Below are positions 15,674 through 26,300 of a stretch of DNA of 64,000 nucleotides, one piece after another. Both the position numbers and the translations under genes were made by a program. The first letter of the stretch is position 1. Each line of letters opens with the position of its first letter. The notes below the pieces were generated by a model. The model had not been told where the DNA came from, searched no databases, and saw only the letters and a list, made by a program, of their open reading frames with translations. This DNA comes from Micromonospora wenchangensis (GTDB lineage: Bacteria; Actinomycetota; Actinomycetes; Mycobacteriales; Micromonosporaceae), in NCBI RefSeq assembly GCF_002210435.1, contig NZ_MZMV01000015.1:59442-123441 (forward strand), written 5' to 3'.

Positions 15674-16831
15674 ATGTACTCTGCCGCCTTCCTCCAGCCC
15701 CGTCCCCGCCGCCGCGTCGCGCTCGCCTGCGGCGCGCTGTTCGCCGTGCTCCTCGCCGGTTGCGGCCAGTCGTCCGACAGCCCGGACCCGGTCTGGCGAC
15801 CGGGCGGCGGCGGTGGCGCCACCGGTTCCCCGGTGCCGACCACCGGGGGGACCGGCAAGACCGAGGCGATCACCCTGTCGGCGACCGGGGACATCGTCAT
15901 GGGGATGGCCCCGTCCCGGCTGCCGGCGAACGGCGGCAAGGGCTTCTTCGACGAGGTCAAGGACGCGCTCAAGGCCGACCTGGTGATGGGCAACCTGGAG
16001 GAGCCGCTCACCACGGACACCGGCACCGGTAAGTGCGGCGCGAACGCCAGCAACTGCTACCAGTTCCGGGTGCCGCCGGAGTACGCCGGCCATCTGAAGG
16101 ACGCCGGGTTCCAACTGCTCAACCAGGCCAACAACCACGGCTACGACTTCGGCCCGCAGGGCTACGAGAACACCCAGCAGGCGCTGGAGAAGCACGGCCT
16201 CAAACACACCGGCGCGCCCGACCAGATCACCGTGGTCGAGGTCGGCGGGGTGAAGGTCGCGGTGGCCGGCTTCTCGTCGTACCCGTGGTCCAACAGCCTG
16301 GTCGACATCGACGCCGCCAAGGGGGTCGTCGAGAAGGCCGCCACCATGGCCGACCTGGTCGTGGTGCAGGTGCACATGGGCGGCGAGGGGTCGGACAAGA
16401 CCCGGGTCCGCCCCGGCACCGAGATGTTCCTCGGCGAGAACCGGGGCGACCCGGTGAAGTTCTCCCACGCCATGATCGACGCCGGGGCCGACCTGATCGT
16501 CGGGCACGGCCCGCACGTGCTGCGCGGGATGGAGTTCTACCAGGGCCGGCTGATCGCGTACAGCCTGGGCAACTTCGCCGGGGGTGCCCGGTCGCTCAAC
16601 CCGACCGGCCGGCTCGGCTGGGGCGGGGTGCTGAAGGTTTCCCTCAAGCCCGACGGCAGCTTCGCCGGTGGCTCGTTCACCTCCACCCGGATGAGTTCGG
16701 TGGGCAAGCCGGGGATGGACCCCGCCGGGCAGGGGCTCGGCCTGGTCAAGCAGCTCAGCACCAACGACTTCCCGCGCACCGCCGCCCGGTTCGACGGCAA
16801 GGGGAAGATCAGCCCACCCGACGCCGGCTGA
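15674..16831 (+). CDS. CapA/PgsA-like metallophosphatase lipoprotein
   Basis: 385 residues. The signal peptide has a lipobox ending in LLAGC, then a Gly/Pro/Thr linker. The CapA domain (about 68-330) has SATGDIVMG at its start, [19 protein letters not shown] (the NHxxD metal motif), [11 protein letters not shown], and [26 protein letters not shown]. Proteins of this fold, such as CapA and PgsA of Bacillus, act in poly-gamma-glutamate synthesis. No capB or capC partner is present here, so that role is not supported and a general cell-envelope metallophosphoesterase is safer. A short CCGGAG/CTCCGG hairpin follows the stop codon. Confidence 0.85.
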   Translation: MYSAAFLQPRPRRRVALACGALFAVLLAGCGQSSDSPDPVWRPGGGGGATGSPVPTTGGTGKTEAITLSATGDIVMGMAPSRLPANGGKGFFDEVKDALKADLVMGNLEEPLTTDTGTGKCGANASNCYQFRVPPEYAGHLKDAGFQLLNQANNHGYDFGPQGYENTQQALEKHGLKHTGAPDQITVVEVGGVKVAVAGFSSYPWSNSLVDIDAAKGVVEKAATMADLVVVQVHMGGEGSDKTRVRPGTEMFLGENRGDPVKFSHAMIDAGADLIVGHGPHVLRGMEFYQGRLIAYSLGNFAGGARSLNPTGRLGWGGVLKVSLKPDGSFAGGSFTSTRMSSVGKPGMDPAGQGLGLVKQLSTNDFPRTAARFDGKGKISPPDAG

Positions 16832-16870
16832 CCGGAGGGCGTGCTCCGGCGGCCCGTCGGGGCGGCGACG

Positions 16871-16876
16871 TAGGCT
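16871..16876 (+). promoter_or_regulatory. -10 box (TAGGCT) of leaderless nth transcript
   Basis: TAGGCT lies 7 nt before the GTG at 16884, with no ribosome binding site between them. Confidence 0.45.
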
Positions 16877-16883
16877 GGCCGGC

Positions 16884-17672
16884 GTGACCATCAGCTCTCC
16901 CGGCCGGGTCGAGACGGAACTCGGCCGCACCCGGCGCGCCCGGCGGATCGGCCGGGCGCTGACCGAGGCGCACCCGGACGCCCACTGCGAACTCGACCAC
17001 ACCACCGCGTTGGAGCTGGCCGTCGCCACGATCCTCTCCGCGCAGTGCACCGACAAGAAGGTCAACGAGGTCACCCCGAAGCTGTTCGCCCGCTACCCGA
17101 CGGCCGCCGACTACGCCGGGGCCGACCGGGGTGAGCTGGAGGAGATGATCCGGCCGACCGGCTTCTACCGCAACAAGACCGACTCGCTGATCAAGCTGGG
17201 GCAGGCCCTGACCGAGCGGTACGACGGCCGGGTCCCCGGCCGGCTGGCCGACCTGGTGACCCTGCCCGGGATCGGCCGCAAGACGGCCAACGTCATCCTC
17301 GGCAACGCCTTCGACGTCCCGGGGATCACCGTCGACACCCACTTCCAGCGGCTGGTGCAGCGGTGGGGGCTGACCATCCAGACCGATCCGGTCAAGATCG
17401 AACACGAGATCGGGGCGATGTTCCCGAAGCGGGAGTGGACCATGCTCTCCCACCGGATCATCTTCCACGGCCGGCGGGTCTGCCACGCCCGCAAGCCCGC
17501 CTGCGGGGCGTGCACCCTGACCCGGCTCTGCCCGTCGTACGGGCTCGGGCCGACCGAGCCGGCCGCCGCCGCCAAGCTGCTCAAGGGCCCCCGCGCCCGG
17601 GACCTCGCGGTCGCCGCCGGGGTCGACCCGGAGCTGGTGCCCGCGCAGGCCGCCGCCGCGGAGGCACCGTGA
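16884..17672 (+). CDS. nth: Endonuclease III (DNA glycosylase/AP lyase)
   Basis: 262 residues. It removes oxidised pyrimidines and cleaves the abasic site. The helix-hairpin-helix is LPGIGRKTA with catalytic K133. Catalytic aspartate D151 is in VDTHFQR. The 4Fe-4S cluster ligands C200, C207, C210 and C216 show the C-x6-C-x2-C-x5-C spacing. [16 protein letters not shown] is the conserved N-terminal helix. The C-terminus is about 45 residues longer than the E. coli enzyme and Ala-rich. Its stop overlaps the GTG of the thioredoxin-like lipoprotein. The nth to marP order is conserved in Actinobacteria. Confidence 0.95.
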   Translation: MTISSPGRVETELGRTRRARRIGRALTEAHPDAHCELDHTTALELAVATILSAQCTDKKVNEVTPKLFARYPTAADYAGADRGELEEMIRPTGFYRNKTDSLIKLGQALTERYDGRVPGRLADLVTLPGIGRKTANVILGNAFDVPGITVDTHFQRLVQRWGLTIQTDPVKIEHEIGAMFPKREWTMLSHRIIFHGRRVCHARKPACGACTLTRLCPSYGLGPTEPAAAAKLLKGPRARDLAVAAGVDPELVPAQAAAAEAP

Positions 17673-18289
17673 AACCCCGGCTCGCCGCACTGCTCGTCCC
17701 GGTGCTGCTGGCGCTCGCCGGCTGCACCGCCACCACCGGCGGGGAGGGCCCCGCCGCCGGCCCCACCCGCGCCGCCCGCCCGTCGCCGTTCGCCGACTGC
17801 GCCACCCTCACCACCACGCCGGGCTCCACCCCCGCACCGACCGGGTCCGCCACCGCCGACACCGGCAGCCCCCTGCCCGAACTCGTGCTCTCCTGCTTCA
17901 CCGGCGGGGCCCCGGTGGCGCTGCGTGACATCCACGGCCCGGCCGTGATCAACGTGTGGGCCTCCTGGTGCCCGCCCTGCCGCAAGGAACTGCCGGCCTT
18001 CCAGCGGCTCAGCGTCCGCGCCGCCGGCCAGCTCCAGGTGATCGGGGTGAACAGCCGGGACAGCCGGGACGGCGCACAGGCCGTCGGCGAGGACTTCGGC
18101 ATCCGCTTCCCGGTCCTGTTCGACCAGGGCGAGGCCCTGCAACGGGAACTGCGCCGCACGGCGGTGCCACTGACCCTGCTGGTGGACGCGCAGGGGCGGA
18201 TCAGGCACACCGACACCTCCGGCGCGCTCGACGACGCCCGCCTCGCCGACCTCGTCCGCCGGCACCTCGGCCTGGTGGTGCCCGCGTGA
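17669..18289 (+). CDS. TlpA/ResA-like thiol-disulfide lipoprotein
   Basis: 206 residues. The start overlaps the nth stop (GTGA) and is preceded by GGAGG. The lipobox LALAGC places the lipidated cysteine at C19. The thioredoxin-fold domain starts near residue 68 and carries the redox motif WASWCPPC (C101, C104), followed by [11 protein letters not shown] and later the cis-proline [10 protein letters not shown]. It should act outside the membrane as a reductant or cytochrome-maturation-type oxidoreductase. It corresponds by position to Rv3673c of M. tuberculosis. The next gene begins 28 bp downstream. Confidence 0.9.
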   Translation: MKPRLAALLVPVLLALAGCTATTGGEGPAAGPTRAARPSPFADCATLTTTPGSTPAPTGSATADTGSPLPELVLSCFTGGAPVALRDIHGPAVINVWASWCPPCRKELPAFQRLSVRAAGQLQVIGVNSRDSRDGAQAVGEDFGIRFPVLFDQGEALQRELRRTAVPLTLLVDAQGRIRHTDTSGALDDARLADLVRRHLGLVVPA

Positions 18290-18317
18290 GGCCGACCGTC
18301 GGTGCCGGGTCGACCCG

Positions 18318-19016
18318 ATGAACCGCCGCCCGCCGTCCTGGTTCGATCCGCTGCTGGGCCGGCTCGGCACCGCCCGGGCCGAGGACTTCACCCGGCTGAC
18401 CACCCCCGAGCAGGGCGGCCGGGAGAGCGCGGTGCTGGTGCTGCTCGGCGAGGAGCCCGGCGTCGGCCCCGACGTGCTGGTCCTCCAACGGGCCGCCACC
18501 CTGCGCAACCACGCCGGCCAGCCGGCCTTCCCCGGCGGCGCGGCCGACCCGGGGGACGCCGACGCGCGGGCCACCGCGCTGCGCGAGGCCAACGAGGAGG
18601 TCGACCTCGACCCGGCAAGCGTCACCGTCCTCGCCGAACTGCCGAGGCTGTGGATTCCGGTCAGCGAGTTCGTGGTCACCCCGGTCCTGGCCTGGTGGCA
18701 CAGCCCGCACCCGGTGCACCCCCGGGAACCGGCCGAGGTGGCGCACGTCGCCCGGCTGCCCGTCGCCGAACTGGTCGACCCGGCCAACCGGATGCGGGTC
18801 CGCCACCCCGGCGGCTGGACCGGCCCGGCGTTCTCCGTCCGGGGGATGCTGGTCTGGGGCTTCACCGCCGGGGTGCTCGCCGCGCTGCTGGAGATGGCCG
18901 GCTGGGCCCGCCCGTGGCCCCGGTCGCGGGTGGTCGACCTGCCGCCGACCGACGCCACCCCGGCCCCCTCCGCCGGCACCGACCGGGCCGACGAGCTGGC
19001 CGGCCCGCTGACCTGA
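18318..19016 (+). CDS. Nudix hydrolase, CoA pyrophosphatase-like
   Basis: 232 residues. The Nudix box is of the NudL/CoA-pyrophosphatase kind: FPGGAADPGDADARATALREANEEV near residues 74-98, with the REAxEE core intact. The following LPRLWIPVSEFVVTPVLAW and VRGMLVWGFTAGVLAALLE stretches also fit that branch. Such enzymes hydrolyse CoA, acyl-CoA or dinucleotide pyrophosphates. The substrate is inferred, not shown. The gene corresponds by order to Rv3672c and is part of the nth-to-marP row. It has no clear Shine-Dalgarno sequence. Confidence 0.85.
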   Translation: MNRRPPSWFDPLLGRLGTARAEDFTRLTTPEQGGRESAVLVLLGEEPGVGPDVLVLQRAATLRNHAGQPAFPGGAADPGDADARATALREANEEVDLDPASVTVLAELPRLWIPVSEFVVTPVLAWWHSPHPVHPREPAEVAHVARLPVAELVDPANRMRVRHPGGWTGPAFSVRGMLVWGFTAGVLAALLEMAGWARPWPRSRVVDLPPTDATPAPSAGTDRADELAGPLT

Positions 19017-19062
19017 CCATTACGTTCCGCAGCCGCGACGCCGCACCGGTGTCCGGTGCACG

Positions 19063-19068
19063 TACCCT
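19063..19068 (+). promoter_or_regulatory. -10 box (TACCCT) of leaderless marP-like gene
   Basis: TACCCT lies 6 nt before the GTG at 19075. Confidence 0.4.
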
Positions 19069-19074
19069 TGACCG

Positions 19075-20253
19075 GTGTCGGCCGTGGATCTCGTTCTGCT
19101 CCTGCTCATGCTCGTGTTCGCGATCAGCGGATACCGTCAGGGCTTCGTCATCGGGGCGCTGTCGTTCTCCGGGTTCTTCCTGGGCGCGCTCATCGGCCTC
19201 CAGCTCGGGCCGATGCTGGCCCGCCAGTTCATCGACAGCGGGACGCGGGTGCTGGTCTCCCTGGTCGCCGTCTTCGGGCTCGCCGTCCTCGGTCAGGCGC
19301 TGGCCGGCTGGCTCGGCTCCCACCTGCGCCGCACGATCACCAACGACGTCGCCAAGCGGGCCGACGACATCGGCGGCGCGTTCGTCTCGATCCTCGCGGT
19401 GATGCTGGTGGCCTGGCTGGTCGCCGTGCCGCTGGGTTCCTCGTCGCTGCCCTGGCTGGCCGCCTCGGTCAAGAACAGCGCGTTGCTGACCGTGGTGGAC
19501 CGGGTCCTGCCCGACCAGGCCCAGGAGCTGTCCACGGCGCTGCGCGACACCGTCGACACCAACGGGTTCCCCGACGTCTTCAACGGGCTGGGGCGTACCT
19601 CGGCCCGGCAGGTCGCCCCGCCGGACCCGGCGCTGGCCGGCTCGCAGGTGGTGGCGAACAGCCAGCGGGCGGTGGTGAAGGTGCTCGGGTCCGCGCCGAG
19701 CTGCTCGCGCCGCATCGAGGGTTCCGGCTTCGTCTACGCCGACGACCGGGTGATGACCAACGCGCACGTCGTCGCCGGCACCCGCTCGGTCGCCGTCGAG
19801 CTGCGCGGCGAACGGTACGACGGGGTGGTCGTCGTCTACGACCCGGACCGCGACCTCGCCGTGCTGCACGTGCCGGGGCTGCCCGGTCCGTCCCTGCGCT
19901 TCGCCGCCGGGCAGGCCGGCAGCGGCGCGGACGCGATCGTGCTGGGCTTCCCGCTCGACGGCCCGTACGACGCCCGCCCGGCCCGCATCCGCGACGTCGA
20001 CCGGATCGAGGGCCCGGACATCTACAACGCCAGCAAGGTCAACCGGGAGATCTACACCATCCGGGCGCTGGTGCGCAGCGGGAACTCCGGCGGGCCGCTG
20101 GTCTCCTCCAACGGGCTGGTGCTCGGGGTGATCTTCGCGGCGGCGGCGGACGACCCGAACACCGGCTTCGCGGTGACCGCCGAGGAGGCCCGGCCGGTGG
20201 CGCTGGCCGGCGCGGAGCGTACCCGGGGAGTGGGCACCGGCGACTGCACCTGA
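19075..20253 (+). CDS. marP: MarP-like membrane serine protease
   Basis: 392 residues with the MarP (Rv3671c) architecture. The N-terminal CvpA-like membrane domain has about four helices (residues 1-125). A periplasmic chymotrypsin-fold protease follows with H231 (TNAHVV), D260 (DRDLAVL) and S338 (RSGNSGGPL) as the catalytic triad, almost the same numbering as in MarP. C210 and C391 match the cysteine pair whose disulfide activates MarP under oxidative stress. MarP protects mycobacteria from acid and oxidative stress by processing a peptidoglycan hydrolase. The same stress role here is inferred from domain and gene-order match. Confidence 0.92.
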   Translation: MSAVDLVLLLLMLVFAISGYRQGFVIGALSFSGFFLGALIGLQLGPMLARQFIDSGTRVLVSLVAVFGLAVLGQALAGWLGSHLRRTITNDVAKRADDIGGAFVSILAVMLVAWLVAVPLGSSSLPWLAASVKNSALLTVVDRVLPDQAQELSTALRDTVDTNGFPDVFNGLGRTSARQVAPPDPALAGSQVVANSQRAVVKVLGSAPSCSRRIEGSGFVYADDRVMTNAHVVAGTRSVAVELRGERYDGVVVVYDPDRDLAVLHVPGLPGPSLRFAAGQAGSGADAIVLGFPLDGPYDARPARIRDVDRIEGPDIYNASKVNREIYTIRALVRSGNSGGPLVSSNGLVLGVIFAAAADDPNTGFAVTAEEARPVALAGAERTRGVGTGDCT

Positions 20254-20254
20254 G

Positions 20255-20289
20255 CCCCCGGACGCGGCCCGACCGGCCGGAGCCGGGGG
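20255..20289. terminator. Possible bidirectional terminator between marP and PAP2 gene
   Basis: CCCCCGG (20255-20261) pairs with CCGGGGG (20283-20289) and an inner GGCC/GGCC pair extends the fold. It sits in the 39 bp between two convergent genes. Confidence 0.4.
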
Positions 20290-20292
20290 TGG

Positions 20293-21018
20293 TCAGCCGC
20301 CGGCCGGCGCGGTGGCCGGGGCGTCACCGCCGGCCGGGATGAGGCCGGGCAGCTTGGCCCGACCCCAGGTCAGCGACCTGTCGAGCACCGCCCGCGCCAT
20401 GATCGCCACACAGGTGCCACCGTTGACGAAGGACGCCACCACGTCGCTCGGATGGTGCATCCCCCGGTACATCCGGGTCACCGCCACCCCGACCGGGACC
20501 AGCACCAGCAGCGTCCACCAGGTCACCTTGCCGGCGGTGCTGCCCGCCCGCAGGGCCAGCAGCAGCGCGATGCCGACATAGAGGGCGACCGCCGCCGAGG
20601 TGTGCCCGGACGGGAAACTCGACGTCGGCGGGGAGACGTCCATGTGCTCCACCGCCGGCCGACGCCTGTCGATGGCCAGCGTGGTGAGCAGGAAGACCAG
20701 CGCCTGGGCGGACACCGCCGCGCACAGGAACAGCGGCTCCCGCCAGCGGTGCAGCACCAGCCGGAGCACCAGCGCCACCAGCACGGTGACCACCACGATC
20801 AGCTGGGTGCTGGCCAAGGTGCTGAACACCAGCGAGACGTCGTTCCACCCCCCGGTCCGGTCGGCCGCCAGCTCGCGGTTGACCGCGTCCTCCACGGTGA
20901 ACGGCCAGACGTCGTCGAGGACCCGGGTCACCAGCAGCCCGAGCAGGACCATGAACGAGAGCAGCAGGGTCACCGGAAGGAGCACCCGCTTGGCGACCTG
21001 CGCAGCGATGGCGGACAT
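20293..21018 (-). CDS. PAP2-family membrane phosphatase (first of tandem pair)
   Basis: 241 residues with about five or six transmembrane helices. All three acid phosphatase motifs are present: DRRRPAVEH (motif 1), SFPSGHTSA (motif 2) and TRMYRGMHHPSD (motif 3, with the catalytic histidine). Substrates of this family include undecaprenyl pyrophosphate, phosphatidic acid and other lipid phosphates; which one is used here is unknown. The start at 21018 was chosen because upstream codons belong to GC-rich non-coding sequence. It lies 29 bp downstream of a second PAP2 gene and probably shares its transcript. Confidence 0.85.
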   Translation of the reverse strand: MSAIAAQVAKRVLLPVTLLLSFMVLLGLLVTRVLDDVWPFTVEDAVNRELAADRTGGWNDVSLVFSTLASTQLIVVVTVLVALVLRLVLHRWREPLFLCAAVSAQALVFLLTTLAIDRRRPAVEHMDVSPPTSSFPSGHTSAAVALYVGIALLLALRAGSTAGKVTWWTLLVLVPVGVAVTRMYRGMHHPSDVVASFVNGGTCVAIMARAVLDRSLTWGRAKLPGLIPAGGDAPATAPAGG

Positions 21019-21047
21019 GGCCGCCCAGTACCCGGACCGGGAGGCCG

Positions 21048-21836
21048 CTACGCGTGCGGGTCGGTCAGCTCCGGCGCCACCCCGTCGACCGTGGCCCGGC
21101 CGGCCGGCAGCCCGACCCGCTCCCGCCAGGTACGGAACGCCGCCGCGGTGGCCGCCACCACCGCCACCCCCAGCAGGCAGCCGGCGAGCACGTCGCTGGC
21201 CCAGTGCACGCCCAGCGCCACCCGGCTCAGGCAGGTCACCCCGACCAGCAGCACAGCCGCCGTCCACAGCGCCACCCGGGCCGCCGGACGACCCCGGGTG
21301 AACGGCAGGAACACCAGCAGCAGCACCCCCGCCGCGAGGGTCGCGTTCAGCGCGTGCCCGGACGGGAAGGAGTACCCGGCGGCCCGCGCCACCGGATCGA
21401 GCAACTCCGGGCGGTCCCGGCCGACGAGGAGCTTCAGCACCGCCCCCAGCGCCCCGCCGACGACCATCGTGGTGACCACCCAGAGCGCCAGCCGGCGGGC
21501 CCCGCGCCGCCACAGCCACACCACCACGACCAGCGCGGCCACCCGCAGCGGCCCCGGCGAGGCCAGGTGCGTCCACACCTTCATCACCCGCACCCACACC
21601 GGATGGTCGGCGGCGAACCGGTGCAGGGAGTCGGTGACCGCCGCGTCCAGGTCGTGCAGCGGCGGCCAGGCCCCGACCACCAGCACCGCCAGCAGCGCGA
21701 ACGGCACCAGCACCAGGAACGCCGCCGCCGACGCCAGGGTCAGCCGCAACCCGAGCGAACGGTCGGGGTCCAGGCGGCGGTTCCGCCAGGACCGGCCCGA
21801 CGGCGACACGGAGGTACGCGGACCGGAGGAACTCAT
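21048..21836 (-). CDS. PAP2-family membrane phosphatase (second of tandem pair)
   Basis: 262 residues with six predicted membrane helices after a charged 25-residue N-terminus. Motifs are KLLVGRDRPEL, SFPSGHALNATLAAG and LSRVALGVHWASD, all three with catalytic residues present. The first transmembrane loop carries a DLDAAVTDSLHRFAADHP segment common in bacterial undecaprenyl-pyrophosphate phosphatases of this type. It differs considerably from its downstream neighbour, so the pair is either an old duplication or two independently acquired members. The gene is transcribed from the minus strand, 41 bp beyond the mycP stop. Confidence 0.87.
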   Translation of the reverse strand: MSSSGPRTSVSPSGRSWRNRRLDPDRSLGLRLTLASAAAFLVLVPFALLAVLVVGAWPPLHDLDAAVTDSLHRFAADHPVWVRVMKVWTHLASPGPLRVAALVVVVWLWRRGARRLALWVVTTMVVGGALGAVLKLLVGRDRPELLDPVARAAGYSFPSGHALNATLAAGVLLLVFLPFTRGRPAARVALWTAAVLLVGVTCLSRVALGVHWASDVLAGCLLGVAVVAATAAAFRTWRERVGLPAGRATVDGVAPELTDPHA

Positions 21837-21877
21837 GCGACCTGCTCTACCCAGCCGTGCCCGCGCTCAGGCCCGGT

Positions 21878-23233
21878 TCAGCGATCCCGCAGCCGGAACC
21901 GGCGGACCATCATCGCGACCCCGGTGACCAGGGCCGCCACGACGGCGACACCCGTCCACAGCCGACGGGGATCCTCCTCGTCGGCGCCACCGGCGGGCTG
22001 CGCCGTCCACCGGGTCTGCTGGCGGGGCGCGGTGAACCCGAGCGGGTCGCTGCCGGTCCCACCGGCGCGGGCGTCCTCGGCGGAGCCGGGGGCCGGCCCG
22101 AACCCGACCACCCCGGGGGAATCGTTGTCGTCCAGCGGGTTGTAGCCGATCAGCGGCACGTCGGCGGTGAGCGCCGCCACCGGGTCGACCAGGCCGTACC
22201 CGAACCGGTCGTCCCGGCCGACGGGCCCGATGTCCTTCGCGGTGCTCAGCAGCCGGTTCACCACGTCCCCGGCGGACATCTCCGGGTAGCGGGCGCGGAC
22301 CAGGGCGGCGGTCGCCGTCACCAGCGGCGCGGCGAAGCTGGTGCCCTGCACGCCCCAGTAGTTGCTCGGCGGGCGGGCCCCGACCAGACCGGTCGCCGGC
22401 GCGGTCAGCGTGGTGGCGTGACCGGTGATCGAACCGGACCAGAGGTTCTCGCTGTCGCGTTCCAGCCCGGCCACCGCGATCACGCCCGGCTCCCGGGCCG
22501 GGTACCAGACCTTCGAGGTGGTGGACGTGGCGACGTTGCCGGTGCAGGCCACCACCACCACGTCCCTGGCGAACGCGTAGTCCAGCGCGGCGGCCAGCGC
22601 CGGGCTGTCGCCGCTGCCACCCAGGGACAGGTTGATCACCCGGGCGCCGTTGTCGACCGCCCAGCGCACCCCCCGGGCGACGATCATCGCGTCGTCGTAG
22701 CGGTTCTCGTCGTCGAGCACCCGCACGGGCAGGATGCGGGCGTCCGGCGCGAGCCCGACCACGCCCCGCCGGTCGTCGCCCCGCCCGGCGATCAGGCTGG
22801 CCACCGTGGTGCCGTGCCCCACCGGGTCCGGCTCCGCACCGCCGCCGGGGGAGACCAGGTCCATGCCGGGCAGCACCTGGCCGACCAGGTCCGGGTGGTT
22901 GCCGTCCACCCCGGAGTCGATCACCGCCACCGTGACGCCACGCCCGGTCGAGGTACGCCAGGCGGTGGCCGCGTTCAACTCGTCGAGCTGGAACTGGTCG
23001 TCACGGACCCGGTCGGCACGCGCCTGCACCGGGGCGAAGTCGGGCTCGGCCAGCGGATTGCCGGCCCGCGCCCCGACCAGGGTGGACGACGGCGGGGGCG
23101 CGGCGGACGCGGGAGGCGGGGCCGTGCCGAGCACGGTGACGGTGGTCGCCGCGACACCGAGCAGCGCCCGCCCGGCGAACCGGTGCAGCGCCGTCGGAGA
23201 GCCCTGCCGAACCCTGGTCACATCGTCAGCCAT
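21878..23233 (-). CDS. mycP: Mycosin, type VII secretion subtilisin-like protease
   Basis: 451 residues. A signal peptide is followed by a Pro-rich N-terminal extension. The S8 catalytic residues are D106 (VIDSGVD), H140 (VGHGT) and S299 (GTSFAAP). A C-terminal transmembrane helix (about 425-443) with a basic tail completes the mycosin layout. Mycosins stabilise the ESX/type VII membrane complex and process substrates on the outer face. It follows eccC on the same strand after 75 bp. A TAATCT box on the minus strand (23261-23266) could give it its own transcript about 20 nt upstream of the ATG. Confidence 0.92.
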   Translation of the reverse strand: MADDVTRVRQGSPTALHRFAGRALLGVAATTVTVLGTAPPPASAAPPPSSTLVGARAGNPLAEPDFAPVQARADRVRDDQFQLDELNAATAWRTSTGRGVTVAVIDSGVDGNHPDLVGQVLPGMDLVSPGGGAEPDPVGHGTTVASLIAGRGDDRRGVVGLAPDARILPVRVLDDENRYDDAMIVARGVRWAVDNGARVINLSLGGSGDSPALAAALDYAFARDVVVVACTGNVATSTTSKVWYPAREPGVIAVAGLERDSENLWSGSITGHATTLTAPATGLVGARPPSNYWGVQGTSFAAPLVTATAALVRARYPEMSAGDVVNRLLSTAKDIGPVGRDDRFGYGLVDPVAALTADVPLIGYNPLDDNDSPGVVGFGPAPGSAEDARAGGTGSDPLGFTAPRQQTRWTAQPAGGADEEDPRRLWTGVAVVAALVTGVAMMVRRFRLRDR

Positions 23234-23308
23234 TCGTCACGTGGGACACATGCTGCTCGGAGATTACCGGTTCCGGCTGCCGACACGGCACGTTCCGGCA
23301 CACCCGGA

Positions 23309-26300
23309 TCACGGTGGCGGCAGATGTGCCAGCTGGACGAGGCGGACCCCCTCGCGTCGGGTGACCAGCCGACCACGCCCCGCCGGCAGCGGGCCGGGAC
23401 GGACCGCCCCGACGAGCTGCCCCTCGTCGGGGCTGCCGCTCATCACCAGACCGGCGGTGGACAACTCCCGCAGCCGTTGCACGACCGGCTCGTACTGGGA
23501 CCGGCCCGCGCCACCGCAGCGGCGGGCCAGCACCAGGTGCAGGCCGACGTCCCGGGCCTGGGGCAGGTGTTCCTCCAGCCCGCGCAGCGGGTTCGCCGGG
23601 CCACTGGCCACCAGGTCGTAGTCGTCGACCAGGATGAACAACTCCGGGCCCGACCACCAGGACCGGTCCCGCAACTGGGCCGGGGTGACCTCCGGGCCGG
23701 GCAGCCGCCCGCGCATGTAGCCGGCGACCGACTCGATCAGCTCGGTGGTGTGCGCCGCCGCCGTGCCGTACCCGATCAGGTGGTCGGTCTCGACCGTGCC
23801 GAGCAGGCTGCGCCGGTAGTCGACCAGGATCACCCGGGCCTGCTCCGGGGTGAACCGGGTGACGATGGAGGTGGCCAGCGCCCGCAGGAACGACGACTTG
23901 CCGCACTCGGCGTCGCCGAAGACCACGAAGTGCGGCTCGGCGGCGAAGTCGAGCAGCACCGGCCGCAGGTCCGCCCCGGCGATCCCGACCGGGAACGCCA
24001 GCCCGGTGCCGGCGGTGGTGTCCAGATCGGCGTACGGCAGCACCGGGGGGAGCAACCGCACCCGGGGGGCGGGCGGCCCCGACCAGGCACCCGCGACCGC
24101 CTTCACCAGATCCGCCGTCTCACCGCCGGTGAACTGCGGCAGTGCGGTGAGGAAGTGCAGGCTCTGCGCGGTGATCCCCCGCCCCGGCTGCTCCGGCACG
24201 CCGGCCGCCGCCACCCGCCTCACCACCGAGTCGGACGGGTCACCCAGGCGCAGCTCCATCCGGGACCCGAACAGGTCCCGGATGCCGGGCCGGAAGTCCA
24301 GCCAGCGCACCGCGCTCGCCACCACGTGCACCCCGTACGACAGGCCCCGGGTGGCCAGGTCGGTGACCAGGGGTTCCAGGTCGTCGTACTCGCCGCGCAG
24401 GGTGGCCCAGCCGTCGACGACGAGGAACACGTCACCGAACGGGTCGACGGGGGGCTGACCGGCGGCGGCCAGCTCCCGCCGCCGCCTGCGCCACGCCGCC
24501 ATCGACTCCACGCCCAGCTCGGTGAAGCGGCGTTCCCGCTCGGCCAGCACGGTGGCGATCTCCCCGACCGTACGCCGGACCACCGTCGGGTCGGCCCGGC
24601 CGGCGACCCCGCCCACGTGCGGCAGTTCCCGCAGCGCGGTCAACCCGCCGCCGCCGAAGTCCAGGCAGTAGACCTGCGCCTCGGCCGGCGTGTGGGTGAG
24701 CGCCAGCGCGCAGACCAGCGTCCGCAACGCGTGCGACTTGCCGCTCTGCGGCGCGCCGACCACGGCCACGTGCCCGGCCGCCCCGCCCAGCGCCAGCCAC
24801 AGCAGATCCCGGCGCTGCTCGTACGGCTTGTCGACCACCGCCACCGGCACCTGGAGGCCACCGTGCAGCTCCGGATTGGCGAAGCTCAGACCCCGTTCGG
24901 GGTCGACGCCGGGCGGGCCGAGCAGTTCGTCGAGGGTGGGTGCCCGGTCCAGCGGCGGCAGCCACACCTGGTGCGCCGGCGGCCCCTGCCCGGCCAACCG
25001 GCCGACCAGCGTGTCGAGCAGGCTCCCCGCCTCCTCCTCGACGGCGGGCAGGGCCACCGGGGTGGCCGGCTCGGGCACCGGCACCAGATGGGTGGAGAAG
25101 GTGAGCAGCCGGGCCGTGCCCCCGGCCCCGCCGCCGGCCGGGCCGCCCTGGCGGCGCAGCGGACCGGACACGTACGCGGCCCGGAACCGGACCAGCGGGT
25201 CGGTGCCGGCGCGCAGGTAGCCGTGCCCGGGGGAGCGGGGCAGCTCGTGCGCGTCCGGCACCCCGAGCACCGTGCGGGACTCCAGCGCCGAGAAGGTCCG
25301 CAACCCGATCCGGTACGACAGGTGGGTGTCCAGCCCGCGCAGCCGCCCCTCCTCCAGCCGCTGGCTGGCCAGCAGCAGGTGGACCCCGAGGGACCGGCCC
25401 AGCCGGCCGATCTGCACGAACAGGTCGATGAAGTCGGGCTTGGCGGAGAGCAGCTCGGAGAACTCGTCGCAGACCAGCAGCAGCGACGGCAGCGGGGCGA
25501 GCGGCGCGCCGGCCGCCCGGGCCCGCTCGTAGTCACGCAGGCTGGCGAAGTTGCCGGCCCGGCGCAGCAGCTCCTGGCGGCGCATCAGCTCACCGTTGAT
25601 GGCGTCCACCATCCGGTCGACCAGCGGCAGCGCGTCGACCAGGTTGGTGATCACGGCGGCGGTGTGCGGCAGCCGCTCGAACGGGGCGAAGGTGGCCCCG
25701 CCCTTGAAGTCGACCAGGACGAAGTTGAGCTGTTCCGAGCTGTGCGTGGTGGCCAACGCCAGGACCAGGGTGCGCAGCAGCTCCGACTTGCCGGAACCGG
25801 TCGCCCCGATCAGCAGCCCGTGCGGGCCCATCCCGTCCTGCGCCGACTCCTTGAGGTCCAGCTCGACCGCGCCGCCGTCCGGGCCGACCCCGATCGGCAC
25901 CCGCAGCCGGTCCCGGGGCGGGCGGGGCAGCCAGCCCTGGTCGGCGGTGAACCCCTCCGGGTCGCCGAGCCCGAGCAGTTCGGGCAGTCCGGGTTCGGCC
26001 CCGAGGGCGGCCTCGGTGCCCCGGGCGACGGCGGCGAGCCGCAGCGGGGCGAGCCGCCGGGCGAACGCCTCCGCGTCGACCACGTCCAGCCGGTCGGCGG
26101 TGCCCACCTCGGCGTGCCCCTCGGCCGACCAGGAGTGCAGCCGGCCGGCGCGGACCTCCAGCAGCAGGGCGAACCGGTCCAGCAGGCGCGGTGCCGGGGT
26201 GTCCAGGTCGAGCACGGTCACCGCGTCGATGCCGCCGTCGCCGGTCAGTTCGGTGGCGTCGGTCAGGTCACCGCCGTCGAGGAGCACCACCACGTGCGGG

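Noticed and set aside
14056..16053. A long minus-strand frame extending crp to 665 codons
   Set aside because: The extension is antisense to cbiZ and the capA-like gene. Crp starts at the ATG 14733 with a good GGAGG site and normal family length.
15674..16831. Poly-gamma-glutamate capsule synthesis role for the CapA-like protein
   Set aside because: No capB, capC or related genes are present. Fold similarity alone does not support the pathway.
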